Below, one piece after another: positions 40,000-48,660 of a stretch of 64,000 bases of DNA. The stretch is taken from positions 1 to 64,000 of the forward strand of contig NZ_JBDJAW010000039.1 in the NCBI RefSeq assembly GCF_039649665.1, written 5' to 3'. The notes below the pieces were generated by a model. It made no database searches. It was not told where the DNA came from and was given only the letters and a program-made list of their open reading frames with translations. How positions within the stretch are numbered: the first letter of the stretch is position 1; each line of letters begins with the position of its first letter. The stretch comes from Microbispora sp. ZYX-F-249 (GTDB taxonomy: Bacteria; Actinomycetota; Actinomycetes; Streptosporangiales; Streptosporangiaceae). The position numbers and the translations under genes were made by a program.

Positions 40000-41748
40000 A
40001 TGAGCGTCAGGCAGAGATATGGGGGTCTGTCCGGCGGACGACCCGGTGACAGGCTCGGCGGCGCCGGGGGCGGCTGGTCGCGCGACTGGTCGGGAAGCTG
40101 GGCCGGCGGCTGGGCCGGGGGCCGCTTCGGCCGGCGTTTCGGGCGCAGGGGCAGGCGCCTGCGGGCCACGGCCAGGGACGCCTTCGGCTGGCAGCAGCTG
40201 CGTCCCGGTCAGCAGGAGGCGATGGAGCTCCTGCTCGCGGGGCGCGACGTGCTGCTGGTGATGCCGACCGGCGGCGGCAAGTCGGCCGTCTACCAGGTGC
40301 CGGGGTTGCTCCTGGACGGCCCGACGGTCGTCGTGTCGCCGCTCATCGCCCTGCAGCGCGACCAGGTCATGGGCCTGCTCAAGGCGGGAGCCGCGGGCGC
40401 GGTCGCGGTCAACTCGGCCGGCTCGGTCGAGGCGGGCCTCGACCAGGTCAGCGCGGGCGACGCCGAGTACGTGTTCCTGTCGCCGGAGCAGCTCGCCAAG
40501 CCCGAGGTGGTCGAGCGGCTGGCCGAGGCCCGGCCGTCGCTGATCGCCGTGGACGAGGCGCACTGCGTGTCCGCCTGGGGCCACGACTTCCGGCCGGAGT
40601 ACCTGCGGCTCGGCAAGGTCATCGAGCGTCTCGGCCATCCTCCGGTGATCGCGATGACCGCCACGGCCGCGCCGACGGTGCGCGAAGAGATCATCGAGTC
40701 GCTCGGCCTGACGGGGGCGCAGCAGATCGTCCGGGGATTCGACCGGCCCAACCTCAACCTCGAGGTCCACCGGTTCACCGACGACGACGACAAGCGCACG
40801 AGCCTGGCCGACCACGCCGCCGGTCTGGACGGCGTCGGGCTGATCTACGTGGCGACGCGGCGCCAGGCCGAGGAGTACGCGGAGCTGCTCAAGGAGCGGG
40901 GCCGCCGGGCCGAGGCGTACCACGCGGGGATGAAGTCGAAGGATCGCCGCCGCATCCACGAGCGGTTCCAGGACGACGACCTCGACACGGTCGTGGCGAC
41001 CTCGGCGTTCGGGATGGGCATCGACAAGCACGACGTGCGCTACGTGCTGCACGCCGCGCCCCCCGAGTCGCTCGACGCGTACTACCAGGAGATCGGCCGG
41101 GCGGGCCGGGACGGCAACCCCGCCGACGCCGTGCTGTTCTACCGGACCGAGGACCTGGGGCTGCGCAAGTTCTTCTCCGGGGGCCGGGCGGACGAGAACC
41201 TGATGCGGCGGATCGCGACGCTGGTCCACGAGCACGGCGGCGAGGTGGCCGCCGCCGACCTGCGCGAGCTCCTCGACATCGGGGCGGCCAGGCTGACCTC
41301 GCACGTCAACCTGCTGGAGCGGGCCGGAGCCCTCGAGGTCTCCCACGGCGGCGCCCTGCACTACGCGCCGGACGGCCCGCCGCCGGACGAGGCCGCCGCC
41401 CGCGCGGCGGAGATCGACGACGTCCGGCACCGGATGGAGGACTCCCGGCTGGAGATGATGCGCGGCTACGCCGAGACGACCGGCTGCCGGCGCCGTTTCC
41501 TGCTGGAGTACTTCGGCGAGCCGTACGAGCGGTCGTGCGGCGACTGCGACACCTGCCGCTCCGGGACCGTGACCCCGCCGGAGGCCGGCGACGGGCCGTT
41601 CCCGATGCACGCGGACGTACGGCACGCGGAGTGGGGGCACGGGATCGTGATGAGTCGTGAGCAGGACCGGATCACGGTGCTGTTCGACTCCGTGGGCTAC
41701 AAGACGCTGGCGCTCGGCGTGGTCGACGAGCTGCTCGAGGTGGTCTGA
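40000..41748 (+). CDS. recQ: RecQ-family ATP-dependent DNA helicase
   Basis: A 582-residue helicase. A Gly/Arg/Trp-rich N-terminal extension (about 50 residues) precedes motif I PTGGGKSA (Lys94), motif II DEAH at 185-188, the aromatic-rich loop AWGHDFRPEY, and motif VI QEIGRAGRDG. The RecQ-C zinc domain follows, with CRRRFLLEYFGE and CGDCDTC. No HRDC domain is present; a short beta tail (GHGIVMSREQDRITVLFDSV) ends the protein. ATG 40000 has GAGGGAG upstream. It unwinds DNA in repair or fork rescue. Confidence 0.93.
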   Translation: MSVRQRYGGLSGGRPGDRLGGAGGGWSRDWSGSWAGGWAGGRFGRRFGRRGRRLRATARDAFGWQQLRPGQQEAMELLLAGRDVLLVMPTGGGKSAVYQVPGLLLDGPTVVVSPLIALQRDQVMGLLKAGAAGAVAVNSAGSVEAGLDQVSAGDAEYVFLSPEQLAKPEVVERLAEARPSLIAVDEAHCVSAWGHDFRPEYLRLGKVIERLGHPPVIAMTATAAPTVREEIIESLGLTGAQQIVRGFDRPNLNLEVHRFTDDDDKRTSLADHAAGLDGVGLIYVATRRQAEEYAELLKERGRRAEAYHAGMKSKDRRRIHERFQDDDLDTVVATSAFGMGIDKHDVRYVLHAAPPESLDAYYQEIGRAGRDGNPADAVLFYRTEDLGLRKFFSGGRADENLMRRIATLVHEHGGEVAAADLRELLDIGAARLTSHVNLLERAGALEVSHGGALHYAPDGPPPDEAAARAAEIDDVRHRMEDSRLEMMRGYAETTGCRRRFLLEYFGEPYERSCGDCDTCRSGTVTPPEAGDGPFPMHADVRHAEWGHGIVMSREQDRITVLFDSVGYKTLALGVVDELLEVV

Positions 41749-41852
41749 CGGATCCCGCGGCACGCCCGTCCGGCTGGGCAATCATTACCGATCGTGGCCT
41801 CGCTCCCACTTGCAGTCGTTTCACCACCTGTTGAGACTCGAATGCGGAGGTC

Positions 41853-42257
41853 GTGAGTTCGGGGGTGGGACCGGTGCGTGAGGGCGTCAGTACCAGGGAG
41901 ACGTGGCCGTTCGAGTGCCTGCACTGCCTGCGGGTCTGGGAGGAGGAGTACGTCGTCCACCGGAGGGACGACGAGCACGGCAACGACGTGGTCGTGTGGA
42001 CCCGGGAGGGTGTGGCCGTCCAGCCGCCCTGGTCCGGGACGAGCTGCCCGGGGTGCGGCTGCGGGACCGTGACCACGTTCCCCACCGGCTATCTGGCGCA
42101 CCATCCGGAGATCACGCTCGGCCGACCGGCTCTGCAGATCCCCGCGGAGGAGGAGTCCTCCCGAGGCGGATGGTGGTTCACGTCGCACGGCCTGGTCACG
42201 CTCGCGCTCCTGCTGCCGGCCGGTCTCGGCCTGTACGAGAGGATCACCGCGCACTGA
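41853..42257 (+). CDS. Zinc-ribbon protein with C-terminal membrane segment
   Basis: A 134-residue protein with two CxxC pairs (ECLHC near the N terminus; SCPGCGC about 45 residues later), which form a zinc ribbon, and a C-terminal hydrophobic helix (GLVTLALLLPAGLGLYE). It lies between recQ and tex on the same strand. Function unknown. The start may be GTG 41853 or GTG 41874; neither has an ideal ribosome-binding site. Confidence 0.7.
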   Translation: MSSGVGPVREGVSTRETWPFECLHCLRVWEEEYVVHRRDDEHGNDVVVWTREGVAVQPPWSGTSCPGCGCGTVTTFPTGYLAHHPEITLGRPALQIPAEEESSRGGWWFTSHGLVTLALLLPAGLGLYERITAH

Positions 42258-42301
42258 TCCGCCCCGCCCGTCGATCGTCCGGCGACGGCCGGGTAGGGCG
42301 G

Positions 42302-42310
42302 TTGTCCACA
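42302..42310 (+). other. DnaA-box-like TTGTCCACA
   Basis: An exact match to the actinomycete DnaA-box consensus TTGTCCACA, 69 bases before tex. The same 11-mer TTGTCCACAGG occurs at 50059-50069, also just upstream of a plus-strand gene. Confidence 0.4.
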
Positions 42311-42378
42311 GGTGGCGCGAGGGGGCCCGGGGGATCCGGCAGAATGAGAGCCCTCCCGGAAGAAGGCGGATCAGGATC

Positions 42379-44793
42379 GTGACGACGTCCATTCAGCAGC
42401 GGATCGCCGAAGAGCTCGGCGTGCGCGAGAGCCAGGTCACCGCGGCCGTCGACCTGCTCGACGGCGGGGCGACGGTGCCGTTCATCGCCCGCTACCGCAA
42501 GGAAGCCACCGGTGCGCTCGACGACGCCCAGCTGCGCACGCTGGAGGAGCGGCTGCGTTACCTGCGCGAGCTGGAGGAGCGGCGGGCGGCCATCCTCGAC
42601 TCGATCCGCTCCCAGGGCAAGCTCGACGAGGCCCTGGAAGCGCGGATCATGGAGGCCGACTCCAAGGCCCGGCTGGAGGACATCTACCTGCCCTTCAAGC
42701 CCAAGCGCCGGACCAAGGCGCAGATCGCCAGGGAGGCGGGGCTGGAGCCCCTGGCGGACGCGCTGCTGGCCGACCCGTCGCTGGACCCCCAGGCGACCGC
42801 GGAGGGATACGTACGCGAGGGCGTGGCCGACGCCGCCGCGGCGCTGGAGGGCGCCAGGGCCATCCTGGTCGAGCGCTTCGCCGAGGACGCCGACCTCATC
42901 GGCGACCTGCGGGAGCGGATGTGGTCCCGAGGCCGGCTCGTCTCCCAGGTGCGGGAGGACAAGCAGGAGTCCGGCGCCAAGTTCTCCGACTACTTCGACT
43001 TCTCCGAGCCCTTCACCCGGCTGCCCTCGCACCGCATCCTCGCGATGTTCCGGGGCGAGAAGGAGGAGGTGCTCACGCTCACCCTCGACCCGGAGGCCGA
43101 GGAGCCGAACGACTACGAGGCGCGGATCGCCCGGCGGTTCGGCATCGCCGACCAGGGCCGCCCGGCCGACAAGTGGCTGCTCGACACCGTGCGCTGGGCC
43201 TGGCGGACGCGCGTCCTCGTCCACCTGGGCATCGACCTGCGCACCCGGCTGTGGCAGGCGGCCGAGGAGGAGGCCGTGCGGGTGTTCGCGGCCAACCTGC
43301 GCGACCTGCTGCTCGCCGCTCCCGCGGGGGCGAGGCCGACCATGGGCCTCGACCCGGGCCTGCGCACCGGGGTGAAGGTCGCGGTCGTGGACGGCACCGG
43401 CAAGGTCGTGGCCACCGAGACGATCTACCCGCACGAGCCCAGGCGGCAGTGGGACCAGTCGCTCGCGGTGCTGGCCCGGCTGGCGGCCGAGCACAAGGTG
43501 GAGCTGGTCGCCATCGGCAACGGCACCGCGTCGCGGGAGACCGACAAGCTCGCCGCCGAGCTGGTCAAGCACATGCCGCACCTCACCAAGATCATGGTTT
43601 CGGAGGCCGGGGCCTCGGTCTACTCCGCGTCGGCCTACGCCTCGCAGGAGCTGCCCGGCCTCGACGTCTCGCTGCGCGGCGCGGTGTCGATCGCGCGGCG
43701 GCTGCAGGACCCGCTGGCCGAGCTGGTCAAGATCGACCCCAAGTCCATCGGTGTCGGCCAGTACCAGCACGACGTGTCCGAGGTGAAGCTGTCGCGCTCG
43801 CTCGACGCGGTGGTGGAGGACTGCGTGAACGCGGTGGGCGTGGACGTCAACACCGCGTCCGCCCCGCTGCTGACCCGGGTCTCCGGCATCAGCGCCGGAC
43901 TTGCGGAGAACATCGTCGCGCACCGGGACGCCAACGGGCCGTTCCGCTCCCGGACCGGGCTGAAGGACGTGCCGCGGCTCGGCCCGAAGGCGTTCGAGCA
44001 GTGCGCGGGCTTCCTGCGCATCCCGGGGGGCGACGACCCGCTCGACGCCTCCAGCGTCCACCCCGAGGCGTACCCGGTGGTGCGCCGCATCCTCGACTTC
44101 AGCAAGAGCGACCTGCGCACGCTGATCGGCAACACCTCGGCGCTCCGCACGCTGAAGCCGTCCGACTTCGTCGACGACACCTTCGGCCTGCCGACCGTCA
44201 CCGACATCCTCAAGGAACTGGAGAAGCCGGGCCGCGACCCCCGTCCGGCTTTCAAGACCGCCACCTTCAAGGACGGCGTCGAGAAGCCCTCCGACCTGTC
44301 GCCCGGCATGATCCTGGAGGGCGTCGTCACCAACGTCGCCGCGTTCGGCGCGTTCGTCGACATCGGCGTGCACCAGGACGGCCTGGTCCATGTGTCCGCG
44401 ATGTCGAACTCGTTCGTGAAGGACCCGCGCGAAGTGGTCAAGCCCGGCGACATCGTCCGGGTCAAGGTGCTCGACGTCGACCTCCAGCGCAAGCGCATCT
44501 CGCTCACGCTGCGCCTGGATGACGAGACGACGGGCAACGGCCGCAGGGGCGGGCCGGACGGCGAGGCCCGGGGCGACCGGCAGGGCGGCCGGCGCGGCCA
44601 GCCACGCCAGAACGCCCCCCGTCAGAACCAGGGCGGCCAGAACCAGGGCGGCCAGAACCAGAGCGGCAGGGGCGGGTCGGGCCGCGGGAACGGCCGGGGC
44701 TCGGGCGGTGCGCCGCAGGGCGGCGCCATGGCCGAGGCCCTGCGCCGCGCCGGTCTGGCCGACCCCGGCGCCGGCGACCGCCGCTCCCGCTGA
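42379..44793 (+). CDS. tex: Tex-family RNA-binding transcription accessory protein
   Basis: An 804-residue protein with all Tex domains: helical N terminus (VPFIARYRKEATGALDDAQL), YqgF nuclease-like domain (GLDPGLRTGVKVAVVD, about residue 325), helix-hairpin-helix repeats (NTASAPLLTRVSGIS; SRTGLKDVPRLGPKAFEQCA) and an S1 domain (GMILEGVVTNVAAFGAFVDI, about 640-710). The last 90 residues are a disordered Gln/Asn/Gly/Arg-rich tail (NQGGQNQGGQNQSGRGG), longer than in typical Tex proteins. It binds RNA and influences transcription in the cytoplasm. The start is GTG 42379. Confidence 0.96.
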   Translation: MTTSIQQRIAEELGVRESQVTAAVDLLDGGATVPFIARYRKEATGALDDAQLRTLEERLRYLRELEERRAAILDSIRSQGKLDEALEARIMEADSKARLEDIYLPFKPKRRTKAQIAREAGLEPLADALLADPSLDPQATAEGYVREGVADAAAALEGARAILVERFAEDADLIGDLRERMWSRGRLVSQVREDKQESGAKFSDYFDFSEPFTRLPSHRILAMFRGEKEEVLTLTLDPEAEEPNDYEARIARRFGIADQGRPADKWLLDTVRWAWRTRVLVHLGIDLRTRLWQAAEEEAVRVFAANLRDLLLAAPAGARPTMGLDPGLRTGVKVAVVDGTGKVVATETIYPHEPRRQWDQSLAVLARLAAEHKVELVAIGNGTASRETDKLAAELVKHMPHLTKIMVSEAGASVYSASAYASQELPGLDVSLRGAVSIARRLQDPLAELVKIDPKSIGVGQYQHDVSEVKLSRSLDAVVEDCVNAVGVDVNTASAPLLTRVSGISAGLAENIVAHRDANGPFRSRTGLKDVPRLGPKAFEQCAGFLRIPGGDDPLDASSVHPEAYPVVRRILDFSKSDLRTLIGNTSALRTLKPSDFVDDTFGLPTVTDILKELEKPGRDPRPAFKTATFKDGVEKPSDLSPGMILEGVVTNVAAFGAFVDIGVHQDGLVHVSAMSNSFVKDPREVVKPGDIVRVKVLDVDLQRKRISLTLRLDDETTGNGRRGGPDGEARGDRQGGRRGQPRQNAPRQNQGGQNQGGQNQSGRGGSGRGNGRGSGGAPQGGAMAEALRRAGLADPGAGDRRSR

Positions 44794-44829
44794 CGCCCCT
44801 CCCCGGTCCATCGCCTGCCCGCATCCGTT

Positions 44830-44862
44830 GCGATGGCCGTCGCTCCCGCTGACGGCCATCGC
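44830..44862 (+). terminator. Hairpin terminator after tex
   Basis: GCGATGGCCGTC (44830-44841) and GACGGCCATCGC (44851-44862) form a perfect 12-bp stem with a 9-base loop, 37 bases after the tex stop. Confidence 0.8.
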
Positions 44863-44898
44863 GGGTCCACGGGCTGCTCGCGCCCGGCGCCCGCCTCC

Positions 44899-44998
44899 GG
44901 TGCGCCGGGACCGCGCTCGACGTGCCGGGACCACCTTCGGTGCGCCGGGACCGCGCTCGGCGTGCCGGGACCGCCTCCGGTGTGCCGGGCGGGCGACG
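44899..44998. repeat. 20-bp tandem repeat array
   Basis: Five units of 20 bases built on GGTGCGCCGGGACCGCGCTC. Units 1 and 3 (44899-44918, 44939-44958) are identical, units 2 and 4 are close variants with CGTGCCGGGACC, and unit 5 is degenerate. It lies between the tex terminator and the end of the poly-Gln gene. Confidence 0.75.
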
Positions 44999-45065
44999 GA
45001 GAATGCCCCGCGAGGCGATGGACGCGGGGCACAGGGCCGATCAGGAACGATGTTCGGTCATTCGG

Positions 45066-45389
45066 TCACTGCTGCTGCTGTTGTTGCTGCTGACCGCCGC
45101 GCCCCTGCTGCTGCTGCTGTTGCTGCTGCTGACCGCCGCGACCCTGCTGCTGTTGCTGTTGCTGCTGCTGCTGCTGCTGCGGTAAATGCTCCCGATGGTG
45201 GCGGCGATGATGTTCATAGTGATGGTGACGGTGACGCCTACGGCATTCACCTCCCGGGCAGTCCCCCGTGCTCGACGGCCTGACGACCTGCTCGGTCGTG
45301 CTGGCGGCGTTGGCGGGCTGCGTCTGCATCGTGACAGGGACGAGGGCCGAAGCCGTCACGACGGCAGCAGCCAATGCGTGTTTGAACAT
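45066..45389 (-). CDS. Small secreted His-rich / poly-glutamine protein
   Basis: A 107-residue protein with a clear signal peptide (residues 1-29, ending QPANAA), then a CPGGEC pair, a His/Arg run (RRRHRHHHYEHHRRHHREH) and three glutamine tracts of 12, 9 and 8 residues separated by GRGG, ending with the last tract. GGAGGGAATCCC precedes ATG 45389. Glutamines are coded by mixed CAG and CAA. The composition suggests a metal-binding or aggregation-prone extracellular or cell-wall protein. I know no characterised family with this layout. It stands alone, with a tandem repeat array and the tex terminator downstream. Confidence 0.75.
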   Translation of the reverse strand: MFKHALAAAVVTASALVPVTMQTQPANAASTTEQVVRPSSTGDCPGGECRRRHRHHHYEHHRRHHREHLPQQQQQQQQQQQQGRGGQQQQQQQQQGRGGQQQQQQQQ

Positions 45390-45609
45390 GGGATTCCCTC
45401 CGTCGGCTCCGTGATGAGAAGCGGACGACGTCCGAGTGCACGGAGCTCGAATCGATCCATCGAACCTTTGGATCTGGACCCTGGTTCTCACGCTAGAGGC
45501 ACCAAACGCCTCAGTCACCCATCAGGGAGCAAACAAGCACTGGTAGCACCAAAAGGCTGAATTCGCTCAGCTGTCACCCTGCCTGGGCAACGCGCGCCGA
45601 GGGCGGGGC

Positions 45610-46869
45610 TCAGAGAGGCGCGCCGGGGCCGTCGGCGGACGGAGCGAGCAGATCCTCCAAAACGGCGGCGAGGGCGGCGACCCCGGCGAGGCAGTCGGCC
45701 TCCTCGGCGTGCTCGTACGGCGAGTGCGAGACACCCGTGGGGTTGCGTACGAACAGCATGGCCGCCGGGACCTCCCCGGCGAGGATGCCGGCGTCGTGCC
45801 CCGCCCCCGTGGGCAGCACGGGCGCGCCGCCGAGGGCGCGCGCGACGCGATCACGCAATGGCGCGTCGAAGTCCACGACCGCCGTGTAGGACTCCCGGGT
45901 CACCTCGGCCCCCCGGGCCGCCCGGGCCGTCTCCTCGACGAGGCTGTCCAGCAGGGCGTCGTCGGGAGCCCGGCAGTCGAGCCATGCGGTGACCAGCGAC
46001 GCGATGGCGTTGGTGCCGTTGGGCTCGACCCTGACCCTGCCGAAGGTGGCCAGAGCCCCCAGGCGCTCGGCGCCGGCGCGTGCGGCCAGCACGGCCGCCG
46101 CATAGGCCGGCATGGGGTCGCGCCGGTCCTCAAGGCGGGTCGTCCCGGCGTGGTTGGCCTCCCCGTGGAAGTCGAAACGCCAGCGGCCGTGCGGCCAGAT
46201 CGCGGAGGCGACGCCGACCGGGTGCGGCGTGCCGGCGAGGTGGCGGCCCTGCTCCACGTGCAGTTCCACGAACACGCCGATCCGCGCGAGGCGCTCGTCG
46301 TCGCGCCCGGCGGCCCCGGGGTCGCGTCCCGCCCGTTCCATCGCCGCCGCCAGGGTGACGCCGTCCGCGTCACGCAGCGCCCCGGCCGCCTCGGGGCGGA
46401 CGGCGCCGGTCATCAGCCGCGACCCCAGACAGGCCAGGCCGAACCTGGCGCCCTCCTCCTCGGTGAAGTTCACCACCGCCAGCGGCCGCTCCGGCCGCAG
46501 GCCGCGCGCCCGCAGCGCGTCGAGCGCGGCGAACGCCCCAACGACCCCCAGTGGGCCGTCGTACGCCCCGCCGTCGGGCACCGAATCCAGGTGGGAGCCG
46601 GTCACCACGGCGTCTCCGGCCGCGGGATCGCCCAGCCAGGCCCACTGGTTGCCGTTGCGGTCGGTCTCGTAGGTCAGGCCTCTGTCACGCGCCTGCGCGG
46701 CGAACCAGGCCCGGCACTCGGCGTCCGCCGACGTCCAGGCGTGCCTGCGGTACCCGCCCGTCGCATCGTAGCGGCCGACGGGCAGCAGGTCATGCCACAT
46801 GTGGCGGAAGCCGTCCGCCACCTCCTCGGGCAGGACCCGCGCCGCTCCCTCAGGCCTCGGCGTCGGCAC
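45610..46869 (-). CDS. M20 allantoate/N-carbamoyl amino-acid amidohydrolase
   Basis: A 419-residue zinc-dependent amidase of the HyuC/AllC group: metal ligands in TGSHLDSVPDGGAYDGPLG and FTEEEGARFG, the HVEQGRHLA motif, the DFHGEANHAGTTRLEDRRD dimerisation block and the C-terminal GAGHDAGILAG and SPYEH. It overlaps the urocanate hydratase stop by 20 bases, with GGGGAGGGG before GTG 46869. That coupling argues for a role in histidine breakdown, for example on a formimino- or N-carbamoyl-type intermediate, rather than in purine catabolism. This substrate is inference. Confidence 0.88.
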   Translation of the reverse strand: MPTPRPEGAARVLPEEVADGFRHMWHDLLPVGRYDATGGYRRHAWTSADAECRAWFAAQARDRGLTYETDRNGNQWAWLGDPAAGDAVVTGSHLDSVPDGGAYDGPLGVVGAFAALDALRARGLRPERPLAVVNFTEEEGARFGLACLGSRLMTGAVRPEAAGALRDADGVTLAAAMERAGRDPGAAGRDDERLARIGVFVELHVEQGRHLAGTPHPVGVASAIWPHGRWRFDFHGEANHAGTTRLEDRRDPMPAYAAAVLAARAGAERLGALATFGRVRVEPNGTNAIASLVTAWLDCRAPDDALLDSLVEETARAARGAEVTRESYTAVVDFDAPLRDRVARALGGAPVLPTGAGHDAGILAGEVPAAMLFVRNPTGVSHSPYEHAEEADCLAGVAALAAVLEDLLAPSADGPGAPL

Positions 46870-48580
46870 CGGCCGGCCCCTCCCCGAGCTCGGCCGGCCG
46901 GCTCATCGGGACGCGTACGCCCCGCTCGCGGGCGACCTCGGCGGCCCGGTCGTACCCGGCGTCCACGTGCCGGATCACGCCCATGCCCGGGTCGTTGGTC
47001 AGCACCCGGCGGATCTTCTCCCCCGCCAGCGGCGTACCGTCGGCGACGGTGACCTGTCCGGCGTGGATGGAGCGGCCGATGCCGACCCCGCCGCCGTGGT
47101 GGATCGATACCCAGGACGCGCCGGAGGCGACGTTGACCATGGCGTTGAGCAGCGGCCAGTCGGCGATCGCGTCGGAGCCGTCGAGCATGCCCTCCGTCTC
47201 GCGGTAGGGCGAGGCGACCGAGCCGCAGTCGAGATGGTCGCGGCCGATCACGATGGGAGCGGAGATCTCCCCGGAGGCGACGAGGTCGTTGAACCGCTCA
47301 CCGGCCCGGTCCCGCTCGCCGTATCCCAGCCAGCAGATCCGCGCGGGCAGGCCCTGGAAGCGCACCCGCTCGCTCGCCATCCTGATCCACCGGGCCAGCG
47401 GCTCGTTGTCCGGGAAGAGATCGAGGATCGCGCGGTCGGTCGTCGCGATGTCGGCCGGGTCGCCGGACAGCGCCGCCCACCGGAACGGGCCCTTCCCCTC
47501 GCAGAACAGCGGCCGGATGTAGGCGGGCACGAACCCGGGAAAGTCGAACGCCCGCGCGTACCCGGCGAGGCTCGCCTCGCCCCTGATCGAGTTGCCGTAG
47601 TCGAACACCTCCGCACCGGCGTCCTGGAAGCCGACCATCGCCTCGACATGCCGGGCCATCGACTCGCGGGCCCGGTGGGTGAACCCCTCGGGGTCCTTGC
47701 GCGCGAGCGCGGCCATGTCCTCGAACGCGACGCCGAGCGGCAGGTACGCCAGCGGGTCGTGCGCGCTCGTCTGGTCGGTCACGACGTCGATCTCCGCACC
47801 CCGGGCCAGCAGGGCGGGCACGGCCTCGGCGGCGTTGGCCACGACCCCGATCGACAGCGGGCGGCGCGCGTCCCTGGCCTCGTACGCCAGGCGCAGCGCC
47901 TCGTCCAGGCTCTCGGCCCGCACGTCCAGGTAGCGGTGGCCGATGCGGCGCTCGACACCGCGCGGGTCACAGTCGACGCAGATCGCCACGCCGCCGTTCA
48001 TCGTGACCGCGAGCGGCTGCGCGCCGCCCATGCCGCCGAGCCCGGCGGTCAGGGTGATCGTACCGGCGAGGCTGCCGCCGAACCGCTTGGCCGCGACCGC
48101 CGCGAACGTCTCGTACGTCCCCTGCAAAATGCCCTGGGTGCCGATGTAGATCCACGAGCCGGCCGTCATCTGGCCGTACATCGTGAGCCCGAGCCGCTCC
48201 AGCCGCCGGAACTCCGGCCAGGTCGCCCAGTCGCCGACGAGGTTGGAGTTGGCGATGAGCACCCGGGGAGCCCACTCGTGGGTGGTCATCACGCCGACCG
48301 GCCGGCCCGACTGCACCAGCAGCGTCTCGTCGGCCCGCAGGGTGGTGAGCTCGCGCACGATGGCGTCGTACGACGGCCAGTCGCGGGCGGCCTTGCCGCT
48401 GCCGCCGTAGACGACCAGCCGTTCCGGGTGCTCGGCGACCTCGGGGTCGAGGTTGTTCATCAGCATGCGCAGCGCGGCCTCCTGCTGCCAGCCGCGCGTG
48501 TTGAGGGTGGTGCCGCGCGGAGCCCGGACAGGTCCCCGGACGGGAGCCCGGTTCGGGGCGCTGTCACCGTGGTCGGCCAC
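46850..48580 (-). CDS. hutU: Urocanate hydratase
   Basis: A 576-residue urocanase with family blocks RGWQQEAALRMLMNNLDPEV, YGGSGKAARDW, TLTAGLGGMGGAQPLAVTMN (NAD-binding) and FCEGKGPFRWAALSGDP. It also has the segment PARICWLGYGERDRAGERFN that contains the active-site cysteine region, and GGGVGIGRSIHAGQVTVADG. It converts urocanate to imidazolonepropionate in the cytoplasm. GTG 48580 is preferred because the upstream in-frame GTG overlaps the GGGAGGAGGA ribosome-binding site. It is preceded by an RpiR regulator gene and followed by an overlapping M20 amidohydrolase. Confidence 0.97.
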   Translation of the reverse strand: MADHGDSAPNRAPVRGPVRAPRGTTLNTRGWQQEAALRMLMNNLDPEVAEHPERLVVYGGSGKAARDWPSYDAIVRELTTLRADETLLVQSGRPVGVMTTHEWAPRVLIANSNLVGDWATWPEFRRLERLGLTMYGQMTAGSWIYIGTQGILQGTYETFAAVAAKRFGGSLAGTITLTAGLGGMGGAQPLAVTMNGGVAICVDCDPRGVERRIGHRYLDVRAESLDEALRLAYEARDARRPLSIGVVANAAEAVPALLARGAEIDVVTDQTSAHDPLAYLPLGVAFEDMAALARKDPEGFTHRARESMARHVEAMVGFQDAGAEVFDYGNSIRGEASLAGYARAFDFPGFVPAYIRPLFCEGKGPFRWAALSGDPADIATTDRAILDLFPDNEPLARWIRMASERVRFQGLPARICWLGYGERDRAGERFNDLVASGEISAPIVIGRDHLDCGSVASPYRETEGMLDGSDAIADWPLLNAMVNVASGASWVSIHHGGGVGIGRSIHAGQVTVADGTPLAGEKIRRVLTNDPGMGVIRHVDAGYDRAAEVARERGVRVPMSRPAELGEGPAGADAEA

Positions 48581-48618
48581 GAGTCCTCCTCCCACCCGCG
48601 CCCGGCGCGCATGGTCCC

Positions 48619-48660
48619 ATTCAGTGAGTCCTCTTCATCCTGAGTGAATGAATAGATTCA
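48619..48660 (-). promoter_or_regulatory. Repeated ATTCA/TGAAT elements before hutU
   Basis: TGAAT (48645-48649) and ATTCA (48656-48660) form an inverted repeat with a 6-base spacer. A further ATTCAGTGA lies at 48619-48627 and resembles ATTCAGTCA at 48656-48664. The cluster overlaps the RpiR stop codon and precedes hutU. TGAATGA also occurs at the start of the RpiR gene itself. RpiR regulation of hutU is inferred. Confidence 0.5.

Noticed and set aside
42244..44934. An 896-codon minus-strand frame opposite tex.
   Set aside because: Shadow frame; the plus strand encodes all Tex domains in order.
45066..45183. CTG/CAG repeat tract as a possible assembly artefact or CRISPR-like array.
   Set aside because: Not CRISPR, since there are no spacers. 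Codons mix CAG and CAA and are interrupted by two GRGG units in frame behind a good signal peptide and ribosome-binding site.
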